Positions 54,031 to 63,032 of a stretch of DNA of 64,000 nt are shown here, piece by piece. Under the pieces are notes generated by a model. It had not been told where the DNA came from. It saw only the letters and a program-made list of their open reading frames with translations, and did no database searches. Made by a program: the position numbers and the translations under genes. The DNA comes from Mucilaginibacter rigui (GTDB lineage: Bacteria; Bacteroidota; Bacteroidia; Sphingobacteriales; Sphingobacteriaceae): positions 186,001-250,000 of the forward strand of contig NZ_JACWMW010000003.1 of the NCBI RefSeq assembly GCF_014773275.1, written 5' to 3'. How positions within the stretch are numbered: the stretch's first letter is position 1; the number at the start of each line of letters is the position of its first letter.

Positions 54031-54975
54031 ATGGCTTCAACACCAAATTTTTGGCAGCGTATAGGCATACAGGATTGGTTTTTAATCAACGAAAGTACTG
54101 AGAAGGCAAAGGCTAAAGCTCTTACGCCCGATACGGTTTATAGTTATATTGTAGAAAAATTCCGCGACTCGATCAAAGACCTTTCATTTGCCGACCGGGT
54201 TGTGTTCTACCACGAATTCATCATTAGCTTTAATGCCGACGATTACAAGGAATTTGTTGCCGATAAACAAGGCATCTTTGGCCTTATTGTGCAGGAAACG
54301 GTAACCAAGTTTTATGAGATCCTGAAAGAATACCGCGCGGCCGGTAAAACCGTAAAACCATCCGGTTCCAAATGGGTGTTCAGGCTGGTATCGCACCCTG
54401 ATTATGCCCGTGGCGATAAAGGATTTATCGGCAAACTGCTGCCCGATAATAACCAGAAGGAGCAAAATCTTAGGGTAACTTTCATCCCGCGGCAAACAGG
54501 TATAGCCCAAACCTTTGATGTAAGCCAGGAAGCGTTAAAAGGCTTTACGTATTATAGCGAGGGATATTTCGAGATCCCGTATGAGCAGGAGCTTGAACCT
54601 GAAGAACAAAAGGCCGCCAAAATACAGAGCACAGTTGCGCGACTGGAAACCATCATCCCCGACCAGCAGTTTGCCGGTAAAAAGGTGGAGTATTTGATGA
54701 AGGACGAAGAGATCATTGTATCGGGGCTTGAAGAAACCCGCGACGACTCAAACATCTTCACCATACCGAGCGATTGGGTGAACGCGCCGCACCTGCAAAT
54801 AAAGTATAACAAGGCCGATGGTAAGTTTTACCTGGCATCATTTGGTGAAATAACAACACTGAATGAAGTGACCATAGCCCGCAGCGATGTAAACTCGCCG
54901 CAATGGGTAGAGCTGCCGGTAAACTCGCGCATGTTGCTGAACGGTATTATCGGTTTAAACCTTTTTAAAGCATAA
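54031..54975 (+). CDS. Protein with degenerate FHA-like C-terminus, unknown N-domain
   Basis: 314 residues, no signal peptide. The C-terminus (about 235-314; IPSDWVNAPHLQIKYNKADG, FYLASFGEITTLNEVTI) aligns by eye with the FHA domain of the protein at 60805 (FPSDSTNESNKYVSRQHAR, FMLFADEGGVPPRNKIKI), yet the Arg, Ser and His that bind phosphothreonine are missing. The N-terminal part (about 1-150) is helical. It may be a non-binding scaffold or pseudo-FHA adaptor. It lies between kinase 1 and the phosphatase. Confidence 0.6.
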   Translation: MASTPNFWQRIGIQDWFLINESTEKAKAKALTPDTVYSYIVEKFRDSIKDLSFADRVVFYHEFIISFNADDYKEFVADKQGIFGLIVQETVTKFYEILKEYRAAGKTVKPSGSKWVFRLVSHPDYARGDKGFIGKLLPDNNQKEQNLRVTFIPRQTGIAQTFDVSQEALKGFTYYSEGYFEIPYEQELEPEEQKAAKIQSTVARLETIIPDQQFAGKKVEYLMKDEEIIVSGLEETRDDSNIFTIPSDWVNAPHLQIKYNKADGKFYLASFGEITTLNEVTIARSDVNSPQWVELPVNSRMLLNGIIGLNLFKA

Positions 54976-54981
54976 GTGATT

Positions 54982-55090
54982 TTTAACCGCAGAACGGACA
55001 GAGATACGCAAACAGTTAAGCAAAAGGTTTAATGATCAAACAAGCCTCATTGACCTTTGTGTTTCTTTCTTCGTGCCCTCTGCGGTTAAA
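54982..55090. repeat. Inverted-repeat element in the 147-bp gap
   Basis: TTTAACCGCAGA (54982-54993) and TCTGCGGTTAAA (55079-55090) are perfect 12-bp inverted arms with a middle rich in CTTTG-type repeats. Similar elements, AACCGCAGAG..., occur between genes of many Bacteroidota. Confidence 0.65.
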
Positions 55091-55122
55091 TAATAAATTT
55101 TAAATATAAAGCCATATTAATT

Positions 55123-55221
55123 ATGTCGCAAATATTATCCATAGGCTTATTGGTAATTGGGTTTTTCCTGTTGGTGACCCATTTTGCTGATATTAAAAAC
55201 TCAGGTAAACGCAATGGCTGA
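55123..55221 (+). CDS. 32-residue single-helix membrane protein, overlaps the PP2C gene
   Basis: ATG at 55123, stop TGA at 55219-55221. The peptide starts MSQILSIGLLVIGFFLLVTH, one hydrophobic helix (residues 4-20), then ADIKNSGKRNG. Its last 8 bp overlap the phosphatase ATG at 55214 (ATGGCTGA), so coupled translation is likely. It is too short to prove from sequence alone, but position, hydrophobicity and overlap support a real small membrane protein. Confidence 0.5.
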   Translation: MSQILSIGLLVIGFFLLVTHFADIKNSGKRNG

Positions 55222-56680
55222 AAATTATTTTGGATTAACCGACACAGGCAGGGTACGTACCAATAACGAGGATACCTTTATTACCCAAAAGGTAATGGGC
55301 AACCGCATGGTGCTGGCGGCCGTAATTGATGGGGTTGGTGGTTATAACGGCGGTGAGGTGGCTGCCGATATAGCGAAAACGGTAATTATTGATAGATTGA
55401 GCGGCTTACAGGGCGAGATCATCCCCGGGATGATAGATGCCTTTAAGCTGGCCAGTAAGCAGATCTCTGACAGGAAACTGGAAGATAAAGAACTGGAAAG
55501 CATGGCCTGCGTGGCTACCATGGCGTTGGTTGACTTGGATAACAACCAGTTTTTTTACGCGCATGTAGGCGATACCCGTTTGTATTTGCTGCGCGATACC
55601 TCGTTAGTAAAGATCTCTAAAGACCACTCCTTCGTAGGCTTTTTAGAGGATAGCGGCAGGCTTACCGAAGATGCCGCCATGAACCACCCTAAACGTAACG
55701 AAATAAACAAGGCCCTTGGTTTTACCAGCCAGATAGATACCGATGAGAGTTTTATTGAAACCGGGCAATCGCCGTTTTTACCGGGCGATATGCTGCTGAT
55801 TTGCAGCGATGGCTTAACCGACCTGGTAGATAAGAACGGGATATTAGATATCATCACCCAAAACACTTCTTTACAGGATAAGGCAGCACAGCTGATAGAT
55901 ACTGCAAATGCCAATGGCGGCCGCGATAATGTGACTGTGGTACTGGTAGAAAATGATAAAACACAGCAAAGGCCGCAGGCTACTATGCCCGCATCCCCGC
56001 CCATTAAAAGGAATAATGAAACGGATGATGGGATTACGCCGGTGCGCCCTAAACAACAAAACACCGAACCCGAACTTAAACATAAAGCACCTATGGGCCA
56101 AAACAAGAATAGTGGTTTAACGCTTATCCTGGGCTTTTTGTGCCTGGTGTTCCTGGCATCAACTATTTGGTTATTCCTTACCAATCAAAAAAAAGTTACG
56201 CCGCTTGGGCAAGCAGTCCCGGTGGTACAAAAGATGCGTAATACCGATGAGGTAAAATTACAGGACGCCATTGATGCTTTTAAAGGCGATACGCTTGTAC
56301 TGTCTGATACTTCGTTTAAACAGCCTATTATTATTACCGATACGCTACATATAGATCAGGATACCCTATACGTACGGGTGAAAGGTAACATCACTTTGCA
56401 ACGCGACACAGCTTATAAAGGCCCCGCCTTATCTATAGCTACAGATAGTAAGATTGTGGTGTTGGATAATTTAAAATTTAAAGATTTTAGCACAGGTATT
56501 GACTTGGGTAATACCGGTTTGTTTTTAAAAAACACGCAGTTTATTAATTGCAAATTGCCTGTTCAGCGCAAGTATGACCTGCCTGACAGCAAGCCTGTGA
56601 ATGCTGATTTCCCGGCAACTAAAGTAAATCCACAAACCGCTAAACCCCAAACCCCTGTTAAACCGAATGGAGCCCGATAA
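55214..56680 (+). CDS. PP2C-type Ser/Thr phosphatase with transmembrane segment and beta-helix-like tail
   Basis: 488 residues from the ATG at 55214; an earlier in-frame ATG at 55184 lies inside the small upstream ORF and is less likely. PP2C domain (about 1-245) with RTNNEDTF (Asp20), VIDGVGGY (Asp39), ICSDGLTDLV and GGRDNVTVVLV, all metal-binding motifs intact. A linker (Pro/Gln-rich) and one transmembrane helix (about 300-322) lead to a beta-rich tail (about 340-470) with repeats (TLVLSDTSF, TLYVRVKGNI, KIVVLDNLKF) resembling a right-handed beta-helix. It probably removes phosphate added by the two kinases. Its 3' end overlaps the next gene by 14 bp. Confidence 0.9.
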   Translation: MAENYFGLTDTGRVRTNNEDTFITQKVMGNRMVLAAVIDGVGGYNGGEVAADIAKTVIIDRLSGLQGEIIPGMIDAFKLASKQISDRKLEDKELESMACVATMALVDLDNNQFFYAHVGDTRLYLLRDTSLVKISKDHSFVGFLEDSGRLTEDAAMNHPKRNEINKALGFTSQIDTDESFIETGQSPFLPGDMLLICSDGLTDLVDKNGILDIITQNTSLQDKAAQLIDTANANGGRDNVTVVLVENDKTQQRPQATMPASPPIKRNNETDDGITPVRPKQQNTEPELKHKAPMGQNKNSGLTLILGFLCLVFLASTIWLFLTNQKKVTPLGQAVPVVQKMRNTDEVKLQDAIDAFKGDTLVLSDTSFKQPIIITDTLHIDQDTLYVRVKGNITLQRDTAYKGPALSIATDSKIVVLDNLKFKDFSTGIDLGNTGLFLKNTQFINCKLPVQRKYDLPDSKPVNADFPATKVNPQTAKPQTPVKPNGAR

Positions 56681-59600
56681 AATACAAACGGTAAGCCGTT
56701 GGAAGGAACGCATCTTTTTGCTGCTGGTAAGCGTTCTGTTCGTGTTTTTGTTCTTCAGGTTGCACACGGTTTTGCAAACCCGTTTTGCTGATGTTGACAA
56801 GCGCCTGGCAGATGGCACCATGATCAACCTCAACGCGCCCGACCCGGCAGAGCAATTAAAAAAACTGCTCACCAAAGGGTATTATTTTGAGGACAAGCGC
56901 GACATTGACCTGATAACCACAACCGTTGCCAATGCATCGGCTGGTACTACGCGGGTTGATAACATTGGCGAGCTTAACAAACGCAAATACTTTATTGGCG
57001 CAGATGATGCTTTTATAAAGGGCGGCAAATCGTTTAAAAGCAGGGTAGAAGCTTCGCGATCATTGCTGGGCTATACCGGCGAGGATTCGTTGCTGTTTGT
57101 AAGCGAAAAAACCAACCCCGTTAAAGTGCCGCAGGAAACCGATCTGGCCCTTGGCGAACAAAATATTAGTGTAAGCATTGTCAATAAAAAACAACCCGTA
57201 CCCGGCGTTTTAGTGAAGTTGGAAATGATACTGCCGCAGGATAGTATTTACAATGATGAGGAAATTGAAGACGTTAAGCTGATAACCGAAAACGGTAACG
57301 GCTTTAAAAAGATATTTACGCCGGATAGTGCCGGTAAAAAGCACCTGCAAAGCTTAACTGCCTATGCCCGCACCAATGAGCAAGGCATTGCCGGCTTTAA
57401 AAACCTGCCCGAAGGCAAAGCATTTAAAGTATTGCCATTACAACCCGGTTACCAGTTTGGTACATCGCAAGGCATCCAAAGCCTGGATGATGATGCCAGC
57501 TTTAAGTTTACCCAACAACCGCATACCATCAGGCTTTTTTCTACTAAAGATTTTAATATCCTCAAAAAGGAGAAGTCGCTCATTATCCGTACACCGGTCG
57601 AGTTTAATAAATGGTTCCTGATCATATCGGGTAGTTTTATTGCTGCTTTTTTGCTGGTGCACATTATCCTGTCGTGGAAATTTAGCACAGCGGATCAGTT
57701 AATATTACCTGTGGTAATGATTCTCGCGGGTTTATCATTCCTAACGCTTTTAAGTTTGCAAGAACCTCTGCGTGATAGGTTTTTAGCCAAAGATATGCTG
57801 GTGTATCTCGGCATTGGCCTGGTGGCTATGCTGGTGATGCTACAATTTAAACTGCGAAGGTTTACGCCCGACTCATGGATCTACCGTATGCTGGTGTTTA
57901 AGCATAACCGCAACGCGGCAAACGGCTGGCCATGGGTAGTACTGGCAGCCACACTGCTGGCCATGACCATTAAGTTTGGTACCGGCCCCGAGGGTAGCGG
58001 TGTTAAGGTAAACCTGTTCGGCTTTCAACCCAGCGAGATCGTAAAATACTTGATCATCCTTTTCCTGGCGGGATTTTTTGCCGCTAACGAGAAACTCATC
58101 AGTGAATACAGTAGCTGGAACAAACGCTGGCAGTTCTTTTCATTCGCTTTAATAGCCATATTGGTAACCCTGTTATTGTTCCTGTTACTGGGCGATCTTG
58201 GTCCGGCCATGGTGGTGTGTTTTACCTTCATTGTGCTATTCTCCTTCTCCCGTGGCGATTTTATGTTTATGGCAGGGGCGATGGTGCTGTATGTCATCGT
58301 ATCTTGGGTGGTTAAGAATGTTTGGCTTTCGGCATTGATAACAGCGGCTATCGCGGCGTTATTTATGGCGTTCAAGCGTAAATCACTTAGCGAATCGGCT
58401 ATGATGGTGCTCATTATCATGGCGGCATTTTTAACTATCGACCAGATCCCATACTTAGGCAAACTGTTCCCCGGCCCTGTACAACGACTTGTGGACCGTA
58501 AAGCCATTTGGCAGGACGCCTGGAATAACGAGGTTTACGGCGGCGACCATGTTGCCAACGGCCTTTGGGCCATGGGCAGCGGCGGCGTAAGCGGCCAGGG
58601 CGTGGGCGAAGGCTTTGCTAAAACCATACCCGAGGCGCATACCGATATGATATTACCATCTATGGGCGAGGAGCTCGGGTGGACAGGGATCACCTGTATT
58701 TTCATCCTGTTCCTGCTTTACCTGCATCGCTCCATCATCATTGGCCGGCGAACGGGTACACCGTTCCTATTTTACCTGTGCGCGGGGATAGGTGTCTCCA
58801 CATTCGTCCAATTTATGCTGATAGCGGGCGGTTCTACCGGGGCATTGCCGTTGTCAGGCGTATCGTTACCATTCCAGAGCTACGGCGGCTCGTCATTGGT
58901 AGCTAATTTACTGGCATCCGGGTTCTTGCTATCGGCATCATTGGTGCGGGGTACGCCGGTGCAAATGAATTATATATCGCGCCAGCAGGATAAAAACCTG
59001 GTGCCTGCTTTAATAGGCGCTGTTGCGGGTATCGTGTTGCTCTCGGTAAATGTATCGCGTTATTCGTTCGATAATAAAAAGTGGGTTGTGAAACCTGCGC
59101 TGGTGGCCGATAAAAGCGGCGCGCGTATGTTTAGCTATAACCCACGCATTGCTATATTGATGAACCGATTAGAAGCCGGTAATATTTACGACCGCGACGG
59201 CGTACTGCTGGCTACCAGCAAACCCGAACTGGTGGTGCAACAGCACCGCAAACTGGTGCAGGCGGGAGCTATTGGGTATAATATAGATTCGGCCATGCAT
59301 AAGCGTCTGGACAGGTATTATCCTTTTGATGAGCAGATGTTCTTTTGGACGGGCGATGCCAATACCGGGGTATTCAACGGTAGCCCGAATGGTTATTTTG
59401 CCGAGTACGAGCATGCAGCCGAACTGCGCGGTTTTAAAATGCCGACCGAAAAATATAACGTTACTGCTAACCGTTACCGCGAGGACAGGTTTCTGGCCCG
59501 TGGTGTAAAAGAAATGACGGTAGTTAAGCGCGATTACAGCGCCATTGCCCCACTGCTTTTGGCAGGCATTAACAGTGCCGAAGTAGATGCCTTTAAAAAG

Positions 59601-60737
59601 CGAAACCGTGATATTAAACTGACCATGGACGCGGCCCTGCAAACCAGCATCCAAAACTCGATAGCGCAGGATACCTCTTTGCTGGATAACCGGGTATCTG
59701 TAGTGGTGATGGAATCAAATACCGGCGATGTGCTTACTTCGGCCGTTTACCCGCTGCCGCCCGTACACGATTGGGAAAAGCTGACCATGAGCTATGCCGA
59801 GCAAAACCAGTTAGATACCTGGACAACCACGCAGGACCTTGGCTTTACCCTGGCAACACAGCCCGGTTCAACCGCCAAGCTGGCAACGTCTATCGCATCG
59901 TTTAATAAACTGGGGCTGGCTGCGGCTGACCGTAAGTTTAATGTTGAAAGCTATGAACGCATCCGTACCAAAGGTTTGGAGCCTGATGAAACAGGGGTAA
60001 TAACTTTGGAACGTGCCGTTGCTAAATCAAATAACGTGTATTTCATTAAACTGGCTAACGAGGAGCATCTGCAGGAGCAAATGGCCACCGTTTATATGAA
60101 AACCGGGATGTTTTTGCACGGTGTAGGCGGCTACTATTATGGCCGCGATAAAGAGAACGCTGCGCAGGAAGAAAAGTGGCGGGAACTTTGGCGAAAAACA
60201 GAGTTTAACACCAAGCCGAAGTATAACCCAAACAACATCCGTAAAACAAGGGCCAAGGGTATCTCGGGCATGGCATGGGGGCAGGGTGAGCTGATAGCTA
60301 CCCCTGCTTCGGTAGCACGTATGGCTGCAGCTATAGCTAATCATGGCACGATATTGCAAAATAGGTACGTGTTGAAAGTGAATGATTCGACCGTTAAGGT
60401 TAAGCCGGGCACCAAGCTTACAAACGACCCTCAATATGCCGCGTTGCTTCGCCAGTATATGATAGAGCAAAGCGCACCAAAAGAGTGGATACTTGGCCTC
60501 GCGGTAGCAGGTAAAACCGGTACGCCCGAACGGATCTGGAAAAAGCAGCAGATAAACGATGGGTGGTACGTGTTCTTCGCGCCGAAAGAGAACGGTACGG
60601 GTAATATTGTAGTTTGTGTGAGAATAGAATCAACAAAAGGTTCATCTGATGCGGTAAGGCTTGCAGCTACGCACGTGATCCCATTCCTCAAAGAAAAAGG
60701 ATATATTAAAAGCATCAAAGAGCAAACAAGTGAATAA
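56667..60737 (+). CDS. Fusion of SEDS (RodA/FtsW) glycosyltransferase and penicillin-binding transpeptidase
   Basis: 1356 residues. One TM (about 17-33), an extracytoplasmic domain (about 35-310) of unknown fold, then a SEDS core with about ten TM helices (about 313-790). The essential Asp660 is in PEAHTDMILPS, the canonical SEDS motif, with FGFQPSEIVKYLIILFLA and PFQSYGGSSLVANL. The C-terminal transpeptidase (about 850-1350) has Ser1068-x-x-Lys1071 (GSTAK), Ser1121-Asn-Asn (KSNNVYF) and Lys1283-Thr-Gly (AGKTGTP). In most bacteria these are separate RodA and PBP2 proteins that form one complex. Both active sites look intact, so it should polymerise and cross-link peptidoglycan. Confidence 0.93.
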   Translation: MEPDKIQTVSRWKERIFLLLVSVLFVFLFFRLHTVLQTRFADVDKRLADGTMINLNAPDPAEQLKKLLTKGYYFEDKRDIDLITTTVANASAGTTRVDNIGELNKRKYFIGADDAFIKGGKSFKSRVEASRSLLGYTGEDSLLFVSEKTNPVKVPQETDLALGEQNISVSIVNKKQPVPGVLVKLEMILPQDSIYNDEEIEDVKLITENGNGFKKIFTPDSAGKKHLQSLTAYARTNEQGIAGFKNLPEGKAFKVLPLQPGYQFGTSQGIQSLDDDASFKFTQQPHTIRLFSTKDFNILKKEKSLIIRTPVEFNKWFLIISGSFIAAFLLVHIILSWKFSTADQLILPVVMILAGLSFLTLLSLQEPLRDRFLAKDMLVYLGIGLVAMLVMLQFKLRRFTPDSWIYRMLVFKHNRNAANGWPWVVLAATLLAMTIKFGTGPEGSGVKVNLFGFQPSEIVKYLIILFLAGFFAANEKLISEYSSWNKRWQFFSFALIAILVTLLLFLLLGDLGPAMVVCFTFIVLFSFSRGDFMFMAGAMVLYVIVSWVVKNVWLSALITAAIAALFMAFKRKSLSESAMMVLIIMAAFLTIDQIPYLGKLFPGPVQRLVDRKAIWQDAWNNEVYGGDHVANGLWAMGSGGVSGQGVGEGFAKTIPEAHTDMILPSMGEELGWTGITCIFILFLLYLHRSIIIGRRTGTPFLFYLCAGIGVSTFVQFMLIAGGSTGALPLSGVSLPFQSYGGSSLVANLLASGFLLSASLVRGTPVQMNYISRQQDKNLVPALIGAVAGIVLLSVNVSRYSFDNKKWVVKPALVADKSGARMFSYNPRIAILMNRLEAGNIYDRDGVLLATSKPELVVQQHRKLVQAGAIGYNIDSAMHKRLDRYYPFDEQMFFWTGDANTGVFNGSPNGYFAEYEHAAELRGFKMPTEKYNVTANRYREDRFLARGVKEMTVVKRDYSAIAPLLLAGINSAEVDAFKKRNRDIKLTMDAALQTSIQNSIAQDTSLLDNRVSVVVMESNTGDVLTSAVYPLPPVHDWEKLTMSYAEQNQLDTWTTTQDLGFTLATQPGSTAKLATSIASFNKLGLAAADRKFNVESYERIRTKGLEPDETGVITLERAVAKSNNVYFIKLANEEHLQEQMATVYMKTGMFLHGVGGYYYGRDKENAAQEEKWRELWRKTEFNTKPKYNPNNIRKTRAKGISGMAWGQGELIATPASVARMAAAIANHGTILQNRYVLKVNDSTVKVKPGTKLTNDPQYAALLRQYMIEQSAPKEWILGLAVAGKTGTPERIWKKQQINDGWYVFFAPKENGTGNIVVCVRIESTKGSSDAVRLAATHVIPFLKEKGYIKSIKEQTSE

Positions 60738-60804
60738 CCCACGGGTTTAGCATAATATATAATTGATTTTAGGGTTCAATAATAACAGAGTACTACGCAC
60801 CATT

Positions 60805-61596
60805 ATGTTCAATTTGTTTAAAAACGATAAGGAAAACAGGCCTGTGGATGTAAAAAGCATCCGTTATGAGCTGCTTCAATTTATTAAGCAGGAGCTGCAA
60901 AAGGCTGAAGGTGGGGAAGGCGGCAATATCAAAGGCTTAAACCTTTTCATCAACTGCCCATCGTCAGAAAAAGCCCTGTATGAGGCTGCTGTTTATACCG
61001 AAGAGCCTGAACTGTTTAAAGACGAAGTACAGCGTATTGCTGACGATTATGCCGTAAATCTGCCCGAAACATGGCTGATGGAGGTGATCTTCGACCATGA
61101 GTTTCCGGAGGAAGCCATCCGCTCTAAAAAACTGGATGTTGCGTTCTTTATCAAAACCAATAAGAATTTTATAAAACAAAGTGCTACCGCTTATGTGCGG
61201 GCATTAAGCGGCGAAACCGATCAGAAGGAATATAAAATCACATCCGATGGTGAGAAGATCCACATCGGCAGGGATAAAAAAGCACAGGGCGATGATGGCT
61301 TTTTCCGCACTAACCAAATTGCCTTCCCGAGCGATAGCACAAACGAAAGCAATAAATATGTAAGCCGCCAGCATGCCCGCATCGAGTGGAACAATGATGC
61401 AGGCCGTTTTATGCTTTTTGCCGATGAAGGTGGCGTGCCGCCAAGGAATAAGATCAAGATACGGTCGGAGAAGAGCGAGGATATTATCAAACTAACCTCA
61501 ACACATATCGGTCACCAGTTGCAGGAGGGCGATCAGATCATTTTGGGCGAATCGGCAGTGTTGGAGTTTAGTTACCAAACAGCAACGAATGAGTAA
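60805..61596 (+). CDS. FHA-domain protein
   Basis: 263 residues from the ATG at 60805; an in-frame TTG at 60763 lies upstream and is less likely. The C-terminal FHA domain (about 150-262) has IHIGRDKK, KYVSRQHARIEWNND and PRNKIKI, which preserve the Arg, Ser and His for phosphothreonine binding and the last Asn. The N-terminal 140 residues are helical and acidic (RYELLQFIKQELQKAEGG). It is the natural reader of kinase output. The last 8 bp overlap the second kinase gene. Confidence 0.92.
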   Translation: MFNLFKNDKENRPVDVKSIRYELLQFIKQELQKAEGGEGGNIKGLNLFINCPSSEKALYEAAVYTEEPELFKDEVQRIADDYAVNLPETWLMEVIFDHEFPEEAIRSKKLDVAFFIKTNKNFIKQSATAYVRALSGETDQKEYKITSDGEKIHIGRDKKAQGDDGFFRTNQIAFPSDSTNESNKYVSRQHARIEWNNDAGRFMLFADEGGVPPRNKIKIRSEKSEDIIKLTSTHIGHQLQEGDQIILGESAVLEFSYQTATNE

Positions 61597-63007
61597 AGTA
61601 TTTACCATAACAGAAGGCTTAGAAAATCTTGGCGCGCTGCGAACGGGCGGGCAAGGTTCGGTGTACAAAGGTCGCCGCATGGGGCCGGTGCTAACCGCTG
61701 TAAAACTACTGCCAACACCTATACATTCCGAAAGCGAAGAGGATAAAAACTTCCGCAACTTTAGTAATGAAGTTGCCAAACTGCAAAAGGTAAACGAAGA
61801 ACCTAACCCCAATGTTGTAAAAATATTGAGTTCGGGTATTACCGAGAGCGGCTCACTTCCATACATTGAGATGGAATACATTGAAGGCCCCGACCTTTGT
61901 GAACTGCTACAGCCCCCGCACGAAAAGATCTTTATGCTAAAAGAGGTGATCAGGGTGGCTGATCAACTGGCTAACGCCCTGGCACACTGTCATAAAGTGG
62001 GGGTTAAGCATGGAGATGTAAAAAGTAATAATGTAAAATATAATATCCATACGGGCAATTATGTATTGCTGGATTTTGGCCTTGCGATAATGAGCGAGGA
62101 AGAACGCCGGAGCAGCATCCGCCATGCCGGGGCAATAGAATTTATGGCCCCCGAGCAGCACGACGGCGCCATGCTGCTGCAAACAGATGTTTACAGCTAT
62201 GGCATAATTTTGTATGAACTGCTAACCGGCAGTGTACCATTCCCGCTTACTGGTAACGGTGAAACCGGGCGTAATGCCATTATGCTGGCCCATATGGAAA
62301 TGCCCGTACCCGATTTGCGCGAGGCCCGCAAGAAAAGCCTTCCTGATAGTTGGAGCACCCTGAAACAAACCCAGGAATTGCAAGTGCCCCAATGGCTGCT
62401 TGATGTTATTGATAAATGCTTGCAAAAAAATCCCGATGCGCGTTTTAAAAGTGGTGTTGAACTGCATGAGGCCATTATAAATGGCAGCCTTGCTGCTGAT
62501 GGTAAAATGAGTACTACGGCTATACAAGCCGAGAACGAGCGCCTGCAGCATGTGATAGCACGTTACCAGCAGGACGAGGAGGTGAAGGATAAACAATTGT
62601 CGTCTATTAAGTTTTTGGCAGGAGAGGGGGGGCTAAGGTATAATGAAGAAAAAGGTATTTATGAGCGCGATAAATCGAAAGTATTATTGCCAAAAAGTGC
62701 GTTTGGCCTGGTGTTAACCCTTGGCGGCCTATTTATGGTCTTATTTTTCTACTCGGCTTTTTTTAACAAAGATGCAGCCTCCGGGAACGTTATTCCCATA
62801 TATGTTGATGCCCGCGATTACCTGAAACCACCCTTTATGGCCCGTGCCTACAACCAGGATAGTGTAGCAAGGGTATTATACAACCGTAAAATAGCAGCTG
62901 AACGCAGGGCTGCCGCAAAGAGAGCTATAATGGCCACAGTAGATTCGGCAATTATAAAAGCCACACCTGTTAAGAAAAAACGTAAAAAATTTCTGGGCAT
63001 ATTTTAA
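61589..63007 (+). CDS. Membrane Ser/Thr protein kinase 2 (near-duplicate of kinase 1)
   Basis: 472 residues. The first about 190 residues are nearly identical to kinase 1 (same Gly loop GGQGSVYKG, Lys39, HGDVKSNN, DFG and APE), clear evidence of gene duplication. The C-terminal half differs: a longer coiled coil (NERLQHVIARYQQDEEVKDK), a TM helix (about 371-391), and a short basic tail (VDSAIIKATPVKKKRKK). It starts within the FHA gene (8-bp overlap), so the two are coupled. The two copies may phosphorylate different parts of the system. Confidence 0.94.
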   Translation: MSKVFTITEGLENLGALRTGGQGSVYKGRRMGPVLTAVKLLPTPIHSESEEDKNFRNFSNEVAKLQKVNEEPNPNVVKILSSGITESGSLPYIEMEYIEGPDLCELLQPPHEKIFMLKEVIRVADQLANALAHCHKVGVKHGDVKSNNVKYNIHTGNYVLLDFGLAIMSEEERRSSIRHAGAIEFMAPEQHDGAMLLQTDVYSYGIILYELLTGSVPFPLTGNGETGRNAIMLAHMEMPVPDLREARKKSLPDSWSTLKQTQELQVPQWLLDVIDKCLQKNPDARFKSGVELHEAIINGSLAADGKMSTTAIQAENERLQHVIARYQQDEEVKDKQLSSIKFLAGEGGLRYNEEKGIYERDKSKVLLPKSAFGLVLTLGGLFMVLFFYSAFFNKDAASGNVIPIYVDARDYLKPPFMARAYNQDSVARVLYNRKIAAERRAAAKRAIMATVDSAIIKATPVKKKRKKFLGIF

Positions 63008-63032
63008 TCCCATTGATACTACTGATGCACCG

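Noticed and set aside
55555..56184. 209-residue minus-strand ORF
   Set aside because: Antisense to the PP2C phosphatase with intact motifs; Ser/Leu-rich composition is typical of a shadow frame.
52597..63007. Type VI secretion regulatory module (kinase, PP2C, FHA)
   Set aside because: The same three families control type VI secretion, but no tss/vgr/clp genes are present and the fused peptidoglycan synthase points to the cell wall instead.
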